DNA of 60,067 nt from Draconibacterium sp. (GCA_016705335.1 JADIYN010000040.1:1-60067); one strand, 5' to 3'; shown: positions 30,977 through 41,169, numbered from the stretch's first letter. Translations and numbers: made by a program. Notes: generated by a model not told the origin, from the letters alone.

Positions 30977-32215
30977 ATGGAATCAAACAGGTACTTTCTA
31001 CTATCCTCAATCGCGCTTGTTTTAATCCTCTTTTCTTGTAATCCCGATCAGCCCAAAACTGTCGATCAGACTCTGAACGTACCTCTTTTTCAATACCAGG
31101 AATTAGAACCACGCTGGAATAGTTTCGAAAATCCAGGTTCTGAAAAAGGTAAAGGAGGAACTGAAAACAAAGGAGCAAAAGGTCATCCGTATGATATTTT
31201 AAAAGCCGGTGAAACAAAGGTTTTACTCGACGTTCAAGGCTCTGGAATTATTACCCGAATGTGGTTTACCATTCAGGACCGTTCGCCAGAAATGCTGCGT
31301 TCGTTAAAAATTGAAATATTTTGGGATGGAAGCGAAAAACCGGCAGTTTCGGCGCCTTTTGGCGATTTTTTTGGAAACGGTTTGGGAAGAATGGTTGCAC
31401 ACCAAAACGAATTATTTGCCAATCCTGAAGGTCGGTCATTTAACTGTTTTATTCCAATGCCATTTAAAACTGAAGCAAAAGTGGCGGTTACCAATGAAAG
31501 CAACACCGATTTAAACATGCTTTTTTACGATATCGACTTTGTTAAAACCAAGGAATGGAATAATTCAAATCTGTATTTCCACTGTTTTTGGAACCGTGAT
31601 ACAGCAACTACACCCGGAGTTGATTATACCATTTTACCAAAAACTGAAGGAAAAGGCAGGTTTTTGGGGGTCAACTTTGGAGTTATTGCAAACCCAATTT
31701 ATCAAAAATCGTGGTGGGGCGAGGGCGAAGTAAAAATGTACATTGACGGGGATGACGAATTTCCAACGCTGGTTGGAACCGGAACCGAAGATTATATAGG
31801 AACAGCCTGGGGACAGGGACGGTTTGCAAACCGTTATACAGGTTGTTTGGTGGCTGACACCGAGAAAGACCAGTGGACTTTTTACCGCTTTCATATTCCC
31901 GACCCAATCATGTTTAAAACCGGTTTGAGTGTTACCATTCAGGCGATGGGAGGTAATCAAAAGGAAAAAGTAATTGAAATGCTCGATGCGGGTGTGCCGT
32001 TAATTCCTGTGAGTATTCAGGAAGGGCAGATTTTTCAGGGTTTAATGGATTCAGTTCCTCCGGTTGATTTGAAAAACAACAAATTAATTTCGGGATGGAC
32101 AAATTTTTACCGTTCCGATGATTGGTCTTCAACTGCTTATTTTTACCTCGATAAACCAGTAAACCAATTACCTGAACTGGCAAAAACTGAAATACGCACC
32201 TATAAACTGAAATAA
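30977..32215 (+). CDS. GH172 (DUF2961) glycosidase lipoprotein
   Basis: DUF2961 enzymes were shown to be glycosidases (family GH172) acting on fructofuranosides or D-arabinofuranosides. Intact 412 residues with a lipoprotein signal (SSIALVLILFSC). Characteristic text: GAKGHPYDILKAGETKVLLD, GSGIITRMWFTIQD, APFGDFFGNGLG, IYQKSWWGEGEVKMYIDGDD and LVGTGTEDYIGTAWGQGRFA; the acidic residues of the last two blocks form the known catalytic surface of the family. It is followed after 1 bp by the SGNH gene, so the two are certainly cotranscribed. Exact substrate not predictable; surface or periplasmic location is inferred from the lipobox. Confidence 0.9.
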   Translation: MESNRYFLLSSIALVLILFSCNPDQPKTVDQTLNVPLFQYQELEPRWNSFENPGSEKGKGGTENKGAKGHPYDILKAGETKVLLDVQGSGIITRMWFTIQDRSPEMLRSLKIEIFWDGSEKPAVSAPFGDFFGNGLGRMVAHQNELFANPEGRSFNCFIPMPFKTEAKVAVTNESNTDLNMLFYDIDFVKTKEWNNSNLYFHCFWNRDTATTPGVDYTILPKTEGKGRFLGVNFGVIANPIYQKSWWGEGEVKMYIDGDDEFPTLVGTGTEDYIGTAWGQGRFANRYTGCLVADTEKDQWTFYRFHIPDPIMFKTGLSVTIQAMGGNQKEKVIEMLDAGVPLIPVSIQEGQIFQGLMDSVPPVDLKNNKLISGWTNFYRSDDWSSTAYFYLDKPVNQLPELAKTEIRTYKLK

Positions 32216-32216
32216 T

Positions 32217-32879
32217 ATGAAACAGGTCAAAACCAATTTAATCATCATCATTTTTCTTCTAATCGCAACATTATATTCAAATGCCCAGGATCCAAACCGA
32301 TTTAAAAATGATGTTGACGAACTTGCCGATAAAGAATACAATTTCAACAACAATCAAAAACTTGTGGTTTTTGCCGGAAGTTCGAGTATAAGGATGTGGA
32401 AAGATGTTCAATCCTATTTTCCAGCATACAACGTGATTAACAATGGTTTTGGAGGTTCACAATTCAGCGATCTGTTGTATTTTTATGATGAAGTAATTTT
32501 GAAACAAAAACCCGAAATCCTGTTTATTTACGAAGGTGACAACGATATTAACGACAAAAAGAAGCCGGGTAAAATATTAAAAGAGGCAAAACAACTTACT
32601 TTGAAAATTAAGAAGGATTTGCCTGAAACACAGATTATTTTTATTTCGCCAAAACCAAGTATTGCACGTGTTCATCTTAAAAATGAATACATAAAATTCA
32701 ATAAAAAACTGAATAAATATTGCAAAAAACAGGACAACATTGGGTTTGCAGATGTTTGGTATCCAATGCTCGACAGCCATGGTAATGTTTATAAAGATGT
32801 TTTTCTTGAAGATGGCCTGCACATGAACAAAAAAGGTTATGATATTTGGGCAAAAGTAATTGATGATTACCTGGATTAA
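32217..32879 (+). CDS. SGNH/GDSL-family hydrolase, exported
   Basis: Predicted carbohydrate esterase or lipase of the SGNH superfamily. Signal peptide at the N-terminus (NLIIIIFLLIATLYSNAQ). All four blocks are present: VVFAGSSSIRMW (nucleophile Ser), NNGFGGSQFSDLL (Gly), FIYEGDNDIND (Asn) and LEDGLHMNKKGY (Asp-x-x-His). 220 residues, intact. It sits 1 bp after the GH172 gene and 127 bp before GH116, consistent with deacetylation of a glycan handled by those enzymes (inferred). Confidence 0.9.
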   Translation: MKQVKTNLIIIIFLLIATLYSNAQDPNRFKNDVDELADKEYNFNNNQKLVVFAGSSSIRMWKDVQSYFPAYNVINNGFGGSQFSDLLYFYDEVILKQKPEILFIYEGDNDINDKKKPGKILKEAKQLTLKIKKDLPETQIIFISPKPSIARVHLKNEYIKFNKKLNKYCKKQDNIGFADVWYPMLDSHGNVYKDVFLEDGLHMNKKGYDIWAKVIDDYLD

Positions 32880-33006
32880 TTTGTCGTTTAAGCATTTGAT
32901 AGATATATTAAGCCACTGACATACTGATTTTTTAATTTCAAAAACTAAAGGGTAGCACAGTGAATCTTTGTAAATAACATTAATATCTCAACTAAACTAA
33001 TCAACC

Positions 33007-35574
33007 ATGAATTCAAAATTACTGATTGTTTTAGCGGTTTTTATTGTTGCCTCTTGTCAGCAAAAAAATCAGATTTCAAAAGAGAGAGTATTTAATTCAG
33101 AATACAACGGTGATAATTTAAACCGGCTGGCTTTTCCAATCGGTGGAATTGGTGCCGGAATGTTTTGCCTTGAAGGTACCGGGGCAATTTCACATGTTTC
33201 GGTGCGCAATCACCCCGAAGTTTACAAGGAACCTTTTATGATGGCTGCTCTTTCGGTAAAAGGATTGGAAAATGGCGCCAAAGTTTTGGAAGGACCCGTT
33301 CCGGATTGGAAAGTTTTTGGCAATCCAAACACAGGAAATGGTGCTGGCGAAAAAAGTTATGGTTTTCCCCATTTCGGGAAGGCGTCATTCGAGACAAAAT
33401 TTCCTTTCGGTAATATAAAACTTAAGGATTCAGACATTCCTATGGAGGTTTCAGTAACCGGTTGGAGCCCTTTTATTCCAACTGATGAAGATAATTCAAG
33501 TTTGCCGGTTGGTGGAATTGAGTACACTTTCAAAAATACTTCCAATGAAACTGTTGAAGCTTGTTTTTCCTATCATTCCGAAAATTTTATGCGGATTGAA
33601 ATTCCAAACGAATGGGGCGGACAGTACAATGCAGGACACAAAATATCAGGAATTCCGGGCGGTTTTTTGTTGCAGCAGAATTGTACACCTGAACAACCTT
33701 ATTTCAAGGGTGATTTTGCAATAACCTGCGATGATCCTGAAACTGTGACCGATTTATGTTGGTTCCGGGGTGGTTGGTTTGATTCGCGAACTGTATTCTG
33801 GAAAGATATTGCTGATTTTTCATACATCGCAGACACAACAACAATGAATTCTCCGGGAGCATCGCTTTATGTTCCTTTTAAACTTAATCCGGGCGAAGAA
33901 AAAACAGTAAGGCTAATGATGAGCTGGTATGTTCCTCATTCGAATTTGCGACAGGGTTTGGGTCCGGTTTCTGATGAACAGTTAAAAGCCGATTTGGCCA
34001 AATGTGAACCGGGCAGTGGTTGCTGTGCCGATTTAAGCGATATATATTACGAACCCTGGTATTCATCACGCTTTAAAAATATCGATGAAGTTGTAAAATA
34101 CTGGAAACTGAACTATTCAGATTTAAAAGAGAAATCTCAGTTTTTTTCCAACAGCTTTTATAATTCGAGTTTACCTCCTGAAGTTGTTGAAGCAGTTGCT
34201 GCCAACTTAACAATACTGAAATCACCAACTGTTTTGAGGCAAAAAGATGGCAAACTCTGGGCCTGGGAAGGTTGTCACGATAATTCAGGTTGTTGTTACG
34301 GTTCGTGTACTCATGTTTGGAATTATGCACAGGCAATTCCTCATCTATTTCCGGGTTTGGAAAGAACTTTGCGCGAAACTGAATTTACGGTTAGCCAAAA
34401 CGAACCCGGCCATCAGAATTTCCGCACAAGTTTGCCTATTCAGGCGGTTGATTCACATGGATTTCACGCTGCCGCCGACGGACAACTGGGAGGAATTATG
34501 AAAATTTACCGCGACTGGCGCATTTCGGGAAATACAGATTGGATGAAATCGCTTTACCCAAGTGTGAAACAGAGTATTGATTATTGTATTGCAACCTGGG
34601 ACCCGAAGCACAAAGGAATTGTGGAAGAACCTCACCATAATACTTACGACATTGAATTCTGGGGACCTGAAGGAATGTGCACAAGCTTTTACCTGGGCGC
34701 TCTTTCAGCAATTATTGAAATGGGAAAAGCGGCTGGCGACAATGTTTCTGAATACCAGATACTGGAAACAAAAGGAAAAACATTCCTTGAAAATGATTTG
34801 TACAACGGTGAATATTTTATCCAGAAAATAACAGTTGAAGGATTGAATGCAAAAGATCCTGTGGCAGGATCGAAAGTTGGAATTAACATGAATTATTCGC
34901 CAGAAGCGATTGCTCTTCTGCAAAAAGAAGGGCCAAAATACCAGTACGGAAACGGGTGTTTATCAGATGGAATTCTTGGTGCGTGGATGGGTAAAATGAG
35001 TGGATTGAACGATTTTGTAGAACCTGAAAAAGTGAAAAGTCATTTGAATTCAGTTTATAAATACAACCTGAAAACAGATTTATCTGATCATGTTAATCCG
35101 CAACGTCCTTCGTATGCTTTAGGAAATGAAGGTGGTTTGTTACTTTGTACCTGGCCAAAAGGCGATGAATTAACTCTGCCATTTGTTTATAGCAATGAAG
35201 TGTGGACAGGTATCGAATATCAGGTGGCCTCGCATTTAATGTCGGTTGGTGAAACTGAAAAAGGACTTGAAATTGTAAGGGAAGTGCGCTTACGTTACGA
35301 TGGAAAGATCCGAAATCCGTTTAACGAATATGAATGTGGACACTGGTATGCCCGCGCCATGGCAAGTTATGGTTTATTGCAGGGATTAACAGGTGTTCGT
35401 TATGATGCAGTTGACAGAATTTTATATATAGATTCGAATATTGGCGACTTCAAAAGCTTCATTTCAACTGAGTTTGGTTTTGGAACTGTTGAATATAAAA
35501 ACGGCAAAACAGATTTGCAGGTTGCTTATGGAGAAATTCCGGTAAAGGAAATTATCGATCTAAAACAGAAATAG
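33007..35574 (+). CDS. GH116-family glycosidase (GBA2-like) lipoprotein
   Basis: Large beta-glycosidase of the GBA2/GH116 type. Intact 855 residues; lipoprotein signal ends VFIVASC. The N-terminal beta-sandwich (GBA2_N type) contains LAFPIGGIGAGMFCLEGTGA and SVTGWSPFIPTDEDNSSLPV. The (alpha/alpha)6 catalytic domain carries GCCYGSCTHVWNYAQAIPHL, EEPHHNTYDIEFWGPEGMCT and NEYECGHWYARAMASYGLLQ. Activities known in the family include beta-glucosidase, beta-xylosidase and N-acetylglucosaminidase; the choice here is open. A xylosidase role would suit the region-4 genes but is not shown. Followed 84 bp later by the hybrid sensor gene. Confidence 0.87.
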   Translation: MNSKLLIVLAVFIVASCQQKNQISKERVFNSEYNGDNLNRLAFPIGGIGAGMFCLEGTGAISHVSVRNHPEVYKEPFMMAALSVKGLENGAKVLEGPVPDWKVFGNPNTGNGAGEKSYGFPHFGKASFETKFPFGNIKLKDSDIPMEVSVTGWSPFIPTDEDNSSLPVGGIEYTFKNTSNETVEACFSYHSENFMRIEIPNEWGGQYNAGHKISGIPGGFLLQQNCTPEQPYFKGDFAITCDDPETVTDLCWFRGGWFDSRTVFWKDIADFSYIADTTTMNSPGASLYVPFKLNPGEEKTVRLMMSWYVPHSNLRQGLGPVSDEQLKADLAKCEPGSGCCADLSDIYYEPWYSSRFKNIDEVVKYWKLNYSDLKEKSQFFSNSFYNSSLPPEVVEAVAANLTILKSPTVLRQKDGKLWAWEGCHDNSGCCYGSCTHVWNYAQAIPHLFPGLERTLRETEFTVSQNEPGHQNFRTSLPIQAVDSHGFHAAADGQLGGIMKIYRDWRISGNTDWMKSLYPSVKQSIDYCIATWDPKHKGIVEEPHHNTYDIEFWGPEGMCTSFYLGALSAIIEMGKAAGDNVSEYQILETKGKTFLENDLYNGEYFIQKITVEGLNAKDPVAGSKVGINMNYSPEAIALLQKEGPKYQYGNGCLSDGILGAWMGKMSGLNDFVEPEKVKSHLNSVYKYNLKTDLSDHVNPQRPSYALGNEGGLLLCTWPKGDELTLPFVYSNEVWTGIEYQVASHLMSVGETEKGLEIVREVRLRYDGKIRNPFNEYECGHWYARAMASYGLLQGLTGVRYDAVDRILYIDSNIGDFKSFISTEFGFGTVEYKNGKTDLQVAYGEIPVKEIIDLKQK

Positions 35575-35595
35575 GAATTGAGTATAATTTATACA

Positions 35596-35603
35596 TACTT
35601 TTG
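35596..35603 (+). promoter_or_regulatory. Putative -7 box (TACTTTTG) before the hybrid sensor
   Basis: TACTTTTG fits TAnnTTTG and lies 55 bp upstream of ATG 35659. The nearest upstream TTG has a spacer of only 15 bp, so support is limited. Confidence 0.4.
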
Positions 35604-35658
35604 AAAATTGTATTTTCAGCTTTTAATGTTTTATGAATTCAAATTGTATGTAATAATA

Positions 35659-38600
35659 ATGCTCAAACTGAAAAAAATAAACACATCCTTTTGCCTGAAG
35701 CGTATTCTCCTGCTTCTTTGCGTGTTATTTTCCTTCAATGTTTTAGCTGTAAAGTTTAACAGTGTCAACTCTTTATTTGGAATCTCAATGAGGGTTACAA
35801 ACTCCATTTGTAAAGATGACAATGGATTTGTCTGGGCATCCTCAAAAACCGGAATTGTCAGACTGACCGATGATGACTACCGTATTTACCAGCTTCCGTA
35901 TGAAACGAAAGGTGTGCTAATTGTAAATCTGATATATGAAAACTCAGAACTAACAGCTTACACAAATAATGGTCAGGTTTTTAAATATAACCCACTTTAC
36001 GATCGGTTCGACCTGTTATTTAATTTAAACAATCTGTTCGAAGACAAAAATTTCGATGTTTATTCTCTTTTGACAGATTATAACAACGATTACCTGATTG
36101 CTTTAAATACAGGTTTGTATAAATACAAGTCAGGTAAATTGGAATTGATCGAAAAAACAGTCAGTGAAAGGTATTCAATAACATGGTATGATTCCGGACA
36201 ACTTTTAATTATCAGTACCGACGGAATCAGGCAATTCGATACACAAACCCTTAAAAGCACAAACATTTATGAAACAAACATTTCAGGTCCGTTTTCGGTT
36301 TCATCCGTTTTTTTCGATAAAAGTCAAAACAAACTTTGGATGGGAACGATTTCAAATGGCTTGTTTGCTTATAATTTTAGTTCAGGTGTGTTTTCCCAGA
36401 TCCTTCAGTCAACTTTACCCAGACAACCTATCCTGGCTATTGAAGAAAATTCTGATTCAACCCTGTTAATTGGTATCGACGGGCAGGGAATCTGGGAACT
36501 AAATAAATTGGGTAATGAAGTTCTGAATGTTTACAAAGAAAGTGCTGATGATGTAAATTCGTTACCCGGAAACGGTGTTTACGATATTTTTTATGAACGG
36601 GGAAAACGGGTTTGGGTTGCTACAATTAGCGGGGGAGTGTCGTTCTACGATTTGGCTTCACCAATATTTACGCAGGTTGTTCACCATTCAAATAATGAAA
36701 ACTCGCTTGTAAATAACGATGTAAATGGTATTTTGGAAGACAGTGACGGAAAAATCTGGATTGCAACCAATAACGGTATTAGTATTTGGAATCCGCTGTC
36801 AGATAAGTGGAAAAGCCTTTTCAACAACAAGCTTGAACAGGCACAGGTTTTTCTCACACTTTGCGAAGACGACAAGGGTAGAATTTGGGCAGGAAGTTAT
36901 TCTTCGGGTGTTTACGTTCTTGACAGAAAAACCGGAAGGGAACTGGCGCATTATGCAAAGGGAATAAAAGGTTCGCCAACGGTAAGCAATTTTATTTTCG
37001 ATATTTTTAAAGATAGCGGAAATGATTTATGGATTGGTGGCGTAAATGGAAAATTTATTTGCTACAAAACAAGTGAAAACACTTTCAGAACATATGCTGA
37101 AGAGTCAATAAGTTCTTTTGCTGAATTGTCGTCAACCCAAATTCTTATCGGTCAAAGTTATGGATTATCAATGTTGAACAAACAAACCGGAAGCATTGAA
37201 GATTTGTTATCGGATATTGTTGTTCAGGATATACTTGTTCTCGATACAGTAATTTGGATTTGTACAAGTGGGGAAGGTTTGGTCGAATATAATTTCAAAA
37301 CCGGGAAAACAAAAAAATATACAACCCGTGAAGGATTTCCTTCAAATTTCATTAACAGCATTGTGTATGCTGATAATTATCTTTGGTTAGGCACTGAAGG
37401 TGGTTTGTGCAGGTTTGACCCGATTGGGAAAACAGCACAAACATTTTCATCAATAATACCTTTATCAGCCATTTCGTATAATAAAAGTGCTGTTGCCGTT
37501 TTAAAAAATGGAAAACTGGCGTGGGGAACCAACAGTGGAATTATTTCTTTTTCACCCGATTCCTTAAGGGAAATTCCGTCGGGAGGAAGAATTTATTTTC
37601 AGGATCTTACTGTTTCGGGGCGTTCAGTAAGAGATACTTCGGTTTACAGTTTAAATACCCCGGTTGACAAACTGGATAACATTACTTTAAAATATTTTCA
37701 GAATACAATTAGTTTGGAGTTGATTCCGGTTGACGTTACTTCAGGTGCCAGGTTTTCGTGGAAACTGGAAGGTTTTGAAGACGATTGGTCAACGCCGGCA
37801 GGTAACAGAATAATTACTTACACAAACATTCCGAGTGGGAAATTTACACTTCGGGTAAAACTTTTCGACAGTTCGCTGGCACAAGTAATCAGTGAACGTT
37901 CAATAGCAATACGTTTAATACCGCCATTCTGGAAAAAAGCCTGGTTTATTTTTCTGCTGATAATTGCCGTTTCCGGAATCGTTATTTTGCTTCTGCTCTA
38001 TTATATCAACAGTCTTAAACAAAAACACACAGAGGAAAAAGTAAGGTTTTTTACAAATACGGCTCATGACATCCGAACTGCGCTTACATTAATAAAAGCC
38101 CCGGTTGAGGAATTAACACACGAGAAAAATCTGTCGGAAACCGGAAAGCAATACTTACAAATCGCGGTGAACCAGGCACGGCAGCTTTCTTCGGTAGTTA
38201 CCCAATTAATGGATCTCCAGAAAGCAGATATCGGCAAAGAAATAACTTCGCTGGCAATGGCCGATATCGTTAAACTTGTTTCCGACCGCTGTGTGATGTA
38301 TGAATCATTGGCAAAAAGCAAAAATATTCATTTTGAATTTGTTGCTGATCGAATGAGTTATATTACGGCAATCGATGAATCAAAAATGGAAAAAGTCGTC
38401 GATAACCTGATTTCAAATGCAGTGAAATATTCAAATCCCGGTGGAAAAGTGTTAATCGATTTTAAAGGCGATAAAAACAAATGGGCACTTAAAGTAAAAG
38501 ATAACGGGATTGGAATCAGCAAAAAATCACAACGAAAGCTTTTCAGGGAGTTTTATCGCGGCCAGAATGCGATGAACGCGAAAATTGTCGGTTCGGGAAT

Positions 38601-39573
38601 CGGGCTTCTGCTGGTAAAAAATTATATAACCATTCATGGGGGAAGCATCAGTTGCGAAAGCCAGAAGAATGTTGGTTCCACGTTCCAGGTCGTTATTCCT
38701 TTTAAAGAAGTAGCTCAAAAAGCAAAATCAATTCCGTTTAATTCTGAACCTGAAATAATTTTCGATGTTACAAACGACCTCATTACAACCACAGAATCTT
38801 ATCCGGAAAACACTCAGGCGAAAAAAATGAGCATTTTGATTGTTGAAGACAATGATGAATTAAGGAATTTTATTGCAAACAAAATCGGAAGTGAATTTAC
38901 AACGTTAGCAGCTGAAGACGGCGAAAAAGCATGGGAGTTAATTCCGAAACAAACACCCGATTTGATTATTTCGGATATAATGATGCCAAACATGAATGGT
39001 TTCGAATTATGCGAACTGGTAAAAAAGACCTGGGAAACTTCGCATATTCCTGTAATTCTGCTGACCGCCTTGACCGATAAAGCAAAACAGTTGCATGGTC
39101 TGGGTTTGGGTGCCGACGATTACCTGACGAAACCTTTCGATATGAACCTGCTTGTTCAAAAAATTAGAACGATAATCCACAACCGCGAAATCGTAAGGGA
39201 AAAAGCATTAAAACTGATTGAAAAAGACAATACAGAACCCTTGTTAGCCAACGAAATCAACGACAAATTTGTAAAGAAACTGATGGAAGTTGCATGGGAA
39301 AATATGGCAAATGCCAGTTTCGATAAAGATGAATTTGCCTCTGCGATGAATGTTAGCACATCGCTTTTATACAAGAAAGTTAAATCTCTAACCGGACAGT
39401 CGCCCACCGATTTAATAAAAACCATCCGGCTTCGTCACGCATCAGAACTGTTGCAAACCCGAAAATACAGTGTTACCGAAGTGAGCGAAATGTGTGGTTT
39501 TGGCAGCGTGGGTTATTTCAGCACAGTATTTAAAACCTTCTTCGGAAAATCACCCTCCGAAATTGTGGAATAA
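35659..39573 (+). CDS. Hybrid two-component system regulator (HTCS) with AraC output
   Basis: One-protein sensor and transcription factor controlling glycan genes. 1304 residues, intact. Signal peptide about 1-30 (RILLLLCVLFSFNVLA). Two-propeller sensor region with Reg_prop-like repeats (DDNGFVWASSKTGIVRL, DSDGKIWIATNNGISIW, DNYLWLGTEGGLCRF) to about 680, a Y_Y_Y-like domain ending FSWKLEGFEDDWSTPAGNR, and a membrane segment near 763-785. HisKA follows with FFTNTAHDIRTALTLIKAP, then the ATPase domain (VDNLISNAVKYS, VKDNGIGISKKSQ, GSGIGLLLVKNY). The receiver has the acceptor Asp near 1104 (LIISDIMMPNMNGFEL), and the AraC HTH fills 1225-1304 (VTEVSEMCGFGSVGYFSTVF). It lies between the GH172/SGNH/GH116 genes and the xylan locus and could regulate either; the ligand is unknown. 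Confidence 0.95.
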   Translation: MLKLKKINTSFCLKRILLLLCVLFSFNVLAVKFNSVNSLFGISMRVTNSICKDDNGFVWASSKTGIVRLTDDDYRIYQLPYETKGVLIVNLIYENSELTAYTNNGQVFKYNPLYDRFDLLFNLNNLFEDKNFDVYSLLTDYNNDYLIALNTGLYKYKSGKLELIEKTVSERYSITWYDSGQLLIISTDGIRQFDTQTLKSTNIYETNISGPFSVSSVFFDKSQNKLWMGTISNGLFAYNFSSGVFSQILQSTLPRQPILAIEENSDSTLLIGIDGQGIWELNKLGNEVLNVYKESADDVNSLPGNGVYDIFYERGKRVWVATISGGVSFYDLASPIFTQVVHHSNNENSLVNNDVNGILEDSDGKIWIATNNGISIWNPLSDKWKSLFNNKLEQAQVFLTLCEDDKGRIWAGSYSSGVYVLDRKTGRELAHYAKGIKGSPTVSNFIFDIFKDSGNDLWIGGVNGKFICYKTSENTFRTYAEESISSFAELSSTQILIGQSYGLSMLNKQTGSIEDLLSDIVVQDILVLDTVIWICTSGEGLVEYNFKTGKTKKYTTREGFPSNFINSIVYADNYLWLGTEGGLCRFDPIGKTAQTFSSIIPLSAISYNKSAVAVLKNGKLAWGTNSGIISFSPDSLREIPSGGRIYFQDLTVSGRSVRDTSVYSLNTPVDKLDNITLKYFQNTISLELIPVDVTSGARFSWKLEGFEDDWSTPAGNRIITYTNIPSGKFTLRVKLFDSSLAQVISERSIAIRLIPPFWKKAWFIFLLIIAVSGIVILLLLYYINSLKQKHTEEKVRFFTNTAHDIRTALTLIKAPVEELTHEKNLSETGKQYLQIAVNQARQLSSVVTQLMDLQKADIGKEITSLAMADIVKLVSDRCVMYESLAKSKNIHFEFVADRMSYITAIDESKMEKVVDNLISNAVKYSNPGGKVLIDFKGDKNKWALKVKDNGIGISKKSQRKLFREFYRGQNAMNAKIVGSGIGLLLVKNYITIHGGSISCESQKNVGSTFQVVIPFKEVAQKAKSIPFNSEPEIIFDVTNDLITTTESYPENTQAKKMSILIVEDNDELRNFIANKIGSEFTTLAAEDGEKAWELIPKQTPDLIISDIMMPNMNGFELCELVKKTWETSHIPVILLTALTDKAKQLHGLGLGADDYLTKPFDMNLLVQKIRTIIHNREIVREKALKLIEKDNTEPLLANEINDKFVKKLMEVAWENMANASFDKDEFASAMNVSTSLLYKKVKSLTGQSPTDLIKTIRLRHASELLQTRKYSVTEVSEMCGFGSVGYFSTVFKTFFGKSPSEIVE

Positions 39574-39703
39574 ATAGTTTTTCTCCTTTCGAAACCTCTA
39601 AAGTCCGTCCGTACTATTAATAAATATTGTATAACCTTAAATTGATAAAACGAAGAAATAACTTTTATAAAACCATGCTATATAATCGCGCTGGAATGGA
39701 GTG

Positions 39704-40591
39704 TTAGCGGTTACCCTTTCTGTCGTTTATTTTTCTCCAGTCAAGATAAATTGTATTTGAAGTCATGCTTGTACTTGTCTGATAGACGTATTTTAATTCT
39801 CCGACAAATGTTTTCTCAGGAAACTGTGTCAAAAAGTAATCTTGTCGTTTCTGTTTTCAGTTTCTCGAAATCATTGTCAAATTCTAAATAATCTTTTTTT
39901 AGAACGAAAATGGCAGAAACGTATTTCAAATTTTCGGTCTCAATTCTTTCGAACACCTTAATGTCCGCATTTAGAATCTGTCCCAAGCTGTCGTTAAATA
40001 GTTTTTCTGTTGATTTGCTAACTTTTAAATTATAAGAGCTTTCTACAAACTTAGTTTCATTTTCTACAAACTTTGGTTGCATAGAACTGAGTGGAATCAT
40101 TAATAAAATCATAAATCCATAAGCAAGAATTAAAGAAATAGCAACTTTTCCGAAGTTTACCTTTGGTCGTTCTAATGCGGAGTCATACGAAACAAGTTTA
40201 GTTCCAGCAACCCTGTCGCCAATTCGTCGGCTTGGATTTATTAATGCAGCAATTACTTCTAATGGCCACAGGGCGATAAATAAATTTCTTACAAGATATC
40301 TCAGAGGGAAGCAACTTCGCCTTTTGAGTTGTCAACGATTTGTAATTTCAGAATTCGTTTTGCAATACTGCGTCCGTTTATACAGTCCTTGCAAAAATAA
40401 ATTGCAAATCCAATCATAAAGATATAACTCGTTCCACCAAACACATCTGATTTCGGTTGTTCGTGAACCAACATATTTGAAGTCATGGAGATAATTTCTG
40501 GAATGAAAATATTCCCGCAATCTGTCATTATGAAATGGTCAAGAAGCATAGAGCCAAGTCTTGTTCCGGTTTCAAGTTTTTTATCTGTCAT
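39704..40591 (-). CDS. RDD-family membrane protein (two frameshifts)
   Basis: Start ATG 40591 (MTDKKLETGTRLGSMLLDHF) with the RDD-type opening 'G-x-R-L-G-S-M-L-L-D-H'. Membrane segments include TSYIFMIGFAIYFCKDCI and, after a break near 40300, YLVRNLFIALWPLEVIAALI. The segment RSIAKRILKLQIVDN and RIGDRVAGTKLVSYD are typical of RDD proteins. A C-terminal soluble tail follows. A break near 39843 gives the more plausible ending YLDWRKINDRKGNR at 39704 instead of 39816. About 295 residues. RDD proteins have been linked to ion or solute transport; role here unknown. Convergent with the HTCS gene. Confidence 0.8.
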
Positions 40592-40896
40592 TTTAAATTA
40601 GTTTACTTTATTTTTTTTTTAGGGCTGCCACATAGCATTTGTAATCCCTCAATTGCGGGTATTTTCTGATTAGCCAAAGATGTTAATTGTTTGATTTATA
40701 TAGATTATTGAATTCTGTGCGATTTTTCTACAGGAAAGAATCATGTTGTTTTGGTTAAATTGAATGTATTTCAAATTTAAAAATTATTTGAACCTTGCGT
40801 AGTCAATTCTTTAACTATTTGTGTAAAACCTATCAAACCGGATAAAAAGCAGAATTGGGAAGAGCCACTTTATGATTTGTTTATCCGTTTGCTCCC

Positions 40897-41160
40897 CTTG
40901 TTAGAAATATCTGTTCCCTTGCTGGAAATATCGCTTCCCTTGTTACAGGTTGAGCCGCACTTGCTAAAAATATCAGTTTACTTGTAAAGTTTCCGAGTGT
41001 CCTTGTTAAGGTTTGGACCGCACTTGTAACCTGTCTGGGCGTTCTTGCTTAGCAAGTCGGCAATATCTTTAGCAAGGACGGGTCATTTAGTAACAAGTCA
41101 GCAAAATCTTTAACAAGTTGGTTCAGGAACCAACAAAAGGCATTCCTTTTTTACAAGGAC
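40897..41160. repeat. 21-bp periodic CTTG/CAAG array with inverted halves
   Basis: CTTG(T/C)(T/A)A-like starts occur at 40897, 40918, 40939, 40960, 40981, 41002, 41023 and 41044: eight units with exactly 21-bp spacing. The last unit runs into CTTGCTTAGCAAG (41044-41056), a 6+1+6 palindrome. After that the motif is inverted, with CAAG at 41053, 41073, 41094, 41114, a degenerate copy at 41134 and CAAG at 41154 (20-21-bp steps). Several units share the tail GAAATATC or its relatives, and two share CCGCA before CTTG. Stops occur in the heptad-phased frames checked on both strands. Neither CRISPR (no fixed repeat plus spacer) nor a coding repeat fits. Confidence 0.85.
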
Positions 41161-41169
41161 TTAAATCAA

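Noticed and set aside
40897..41160. 21-bp repeats as a CRISPR array
   Set aside because: No 24-40-bp identical repeat with unique spacers, units vary throughout, orientation flips in the middle and no cas gene is present.
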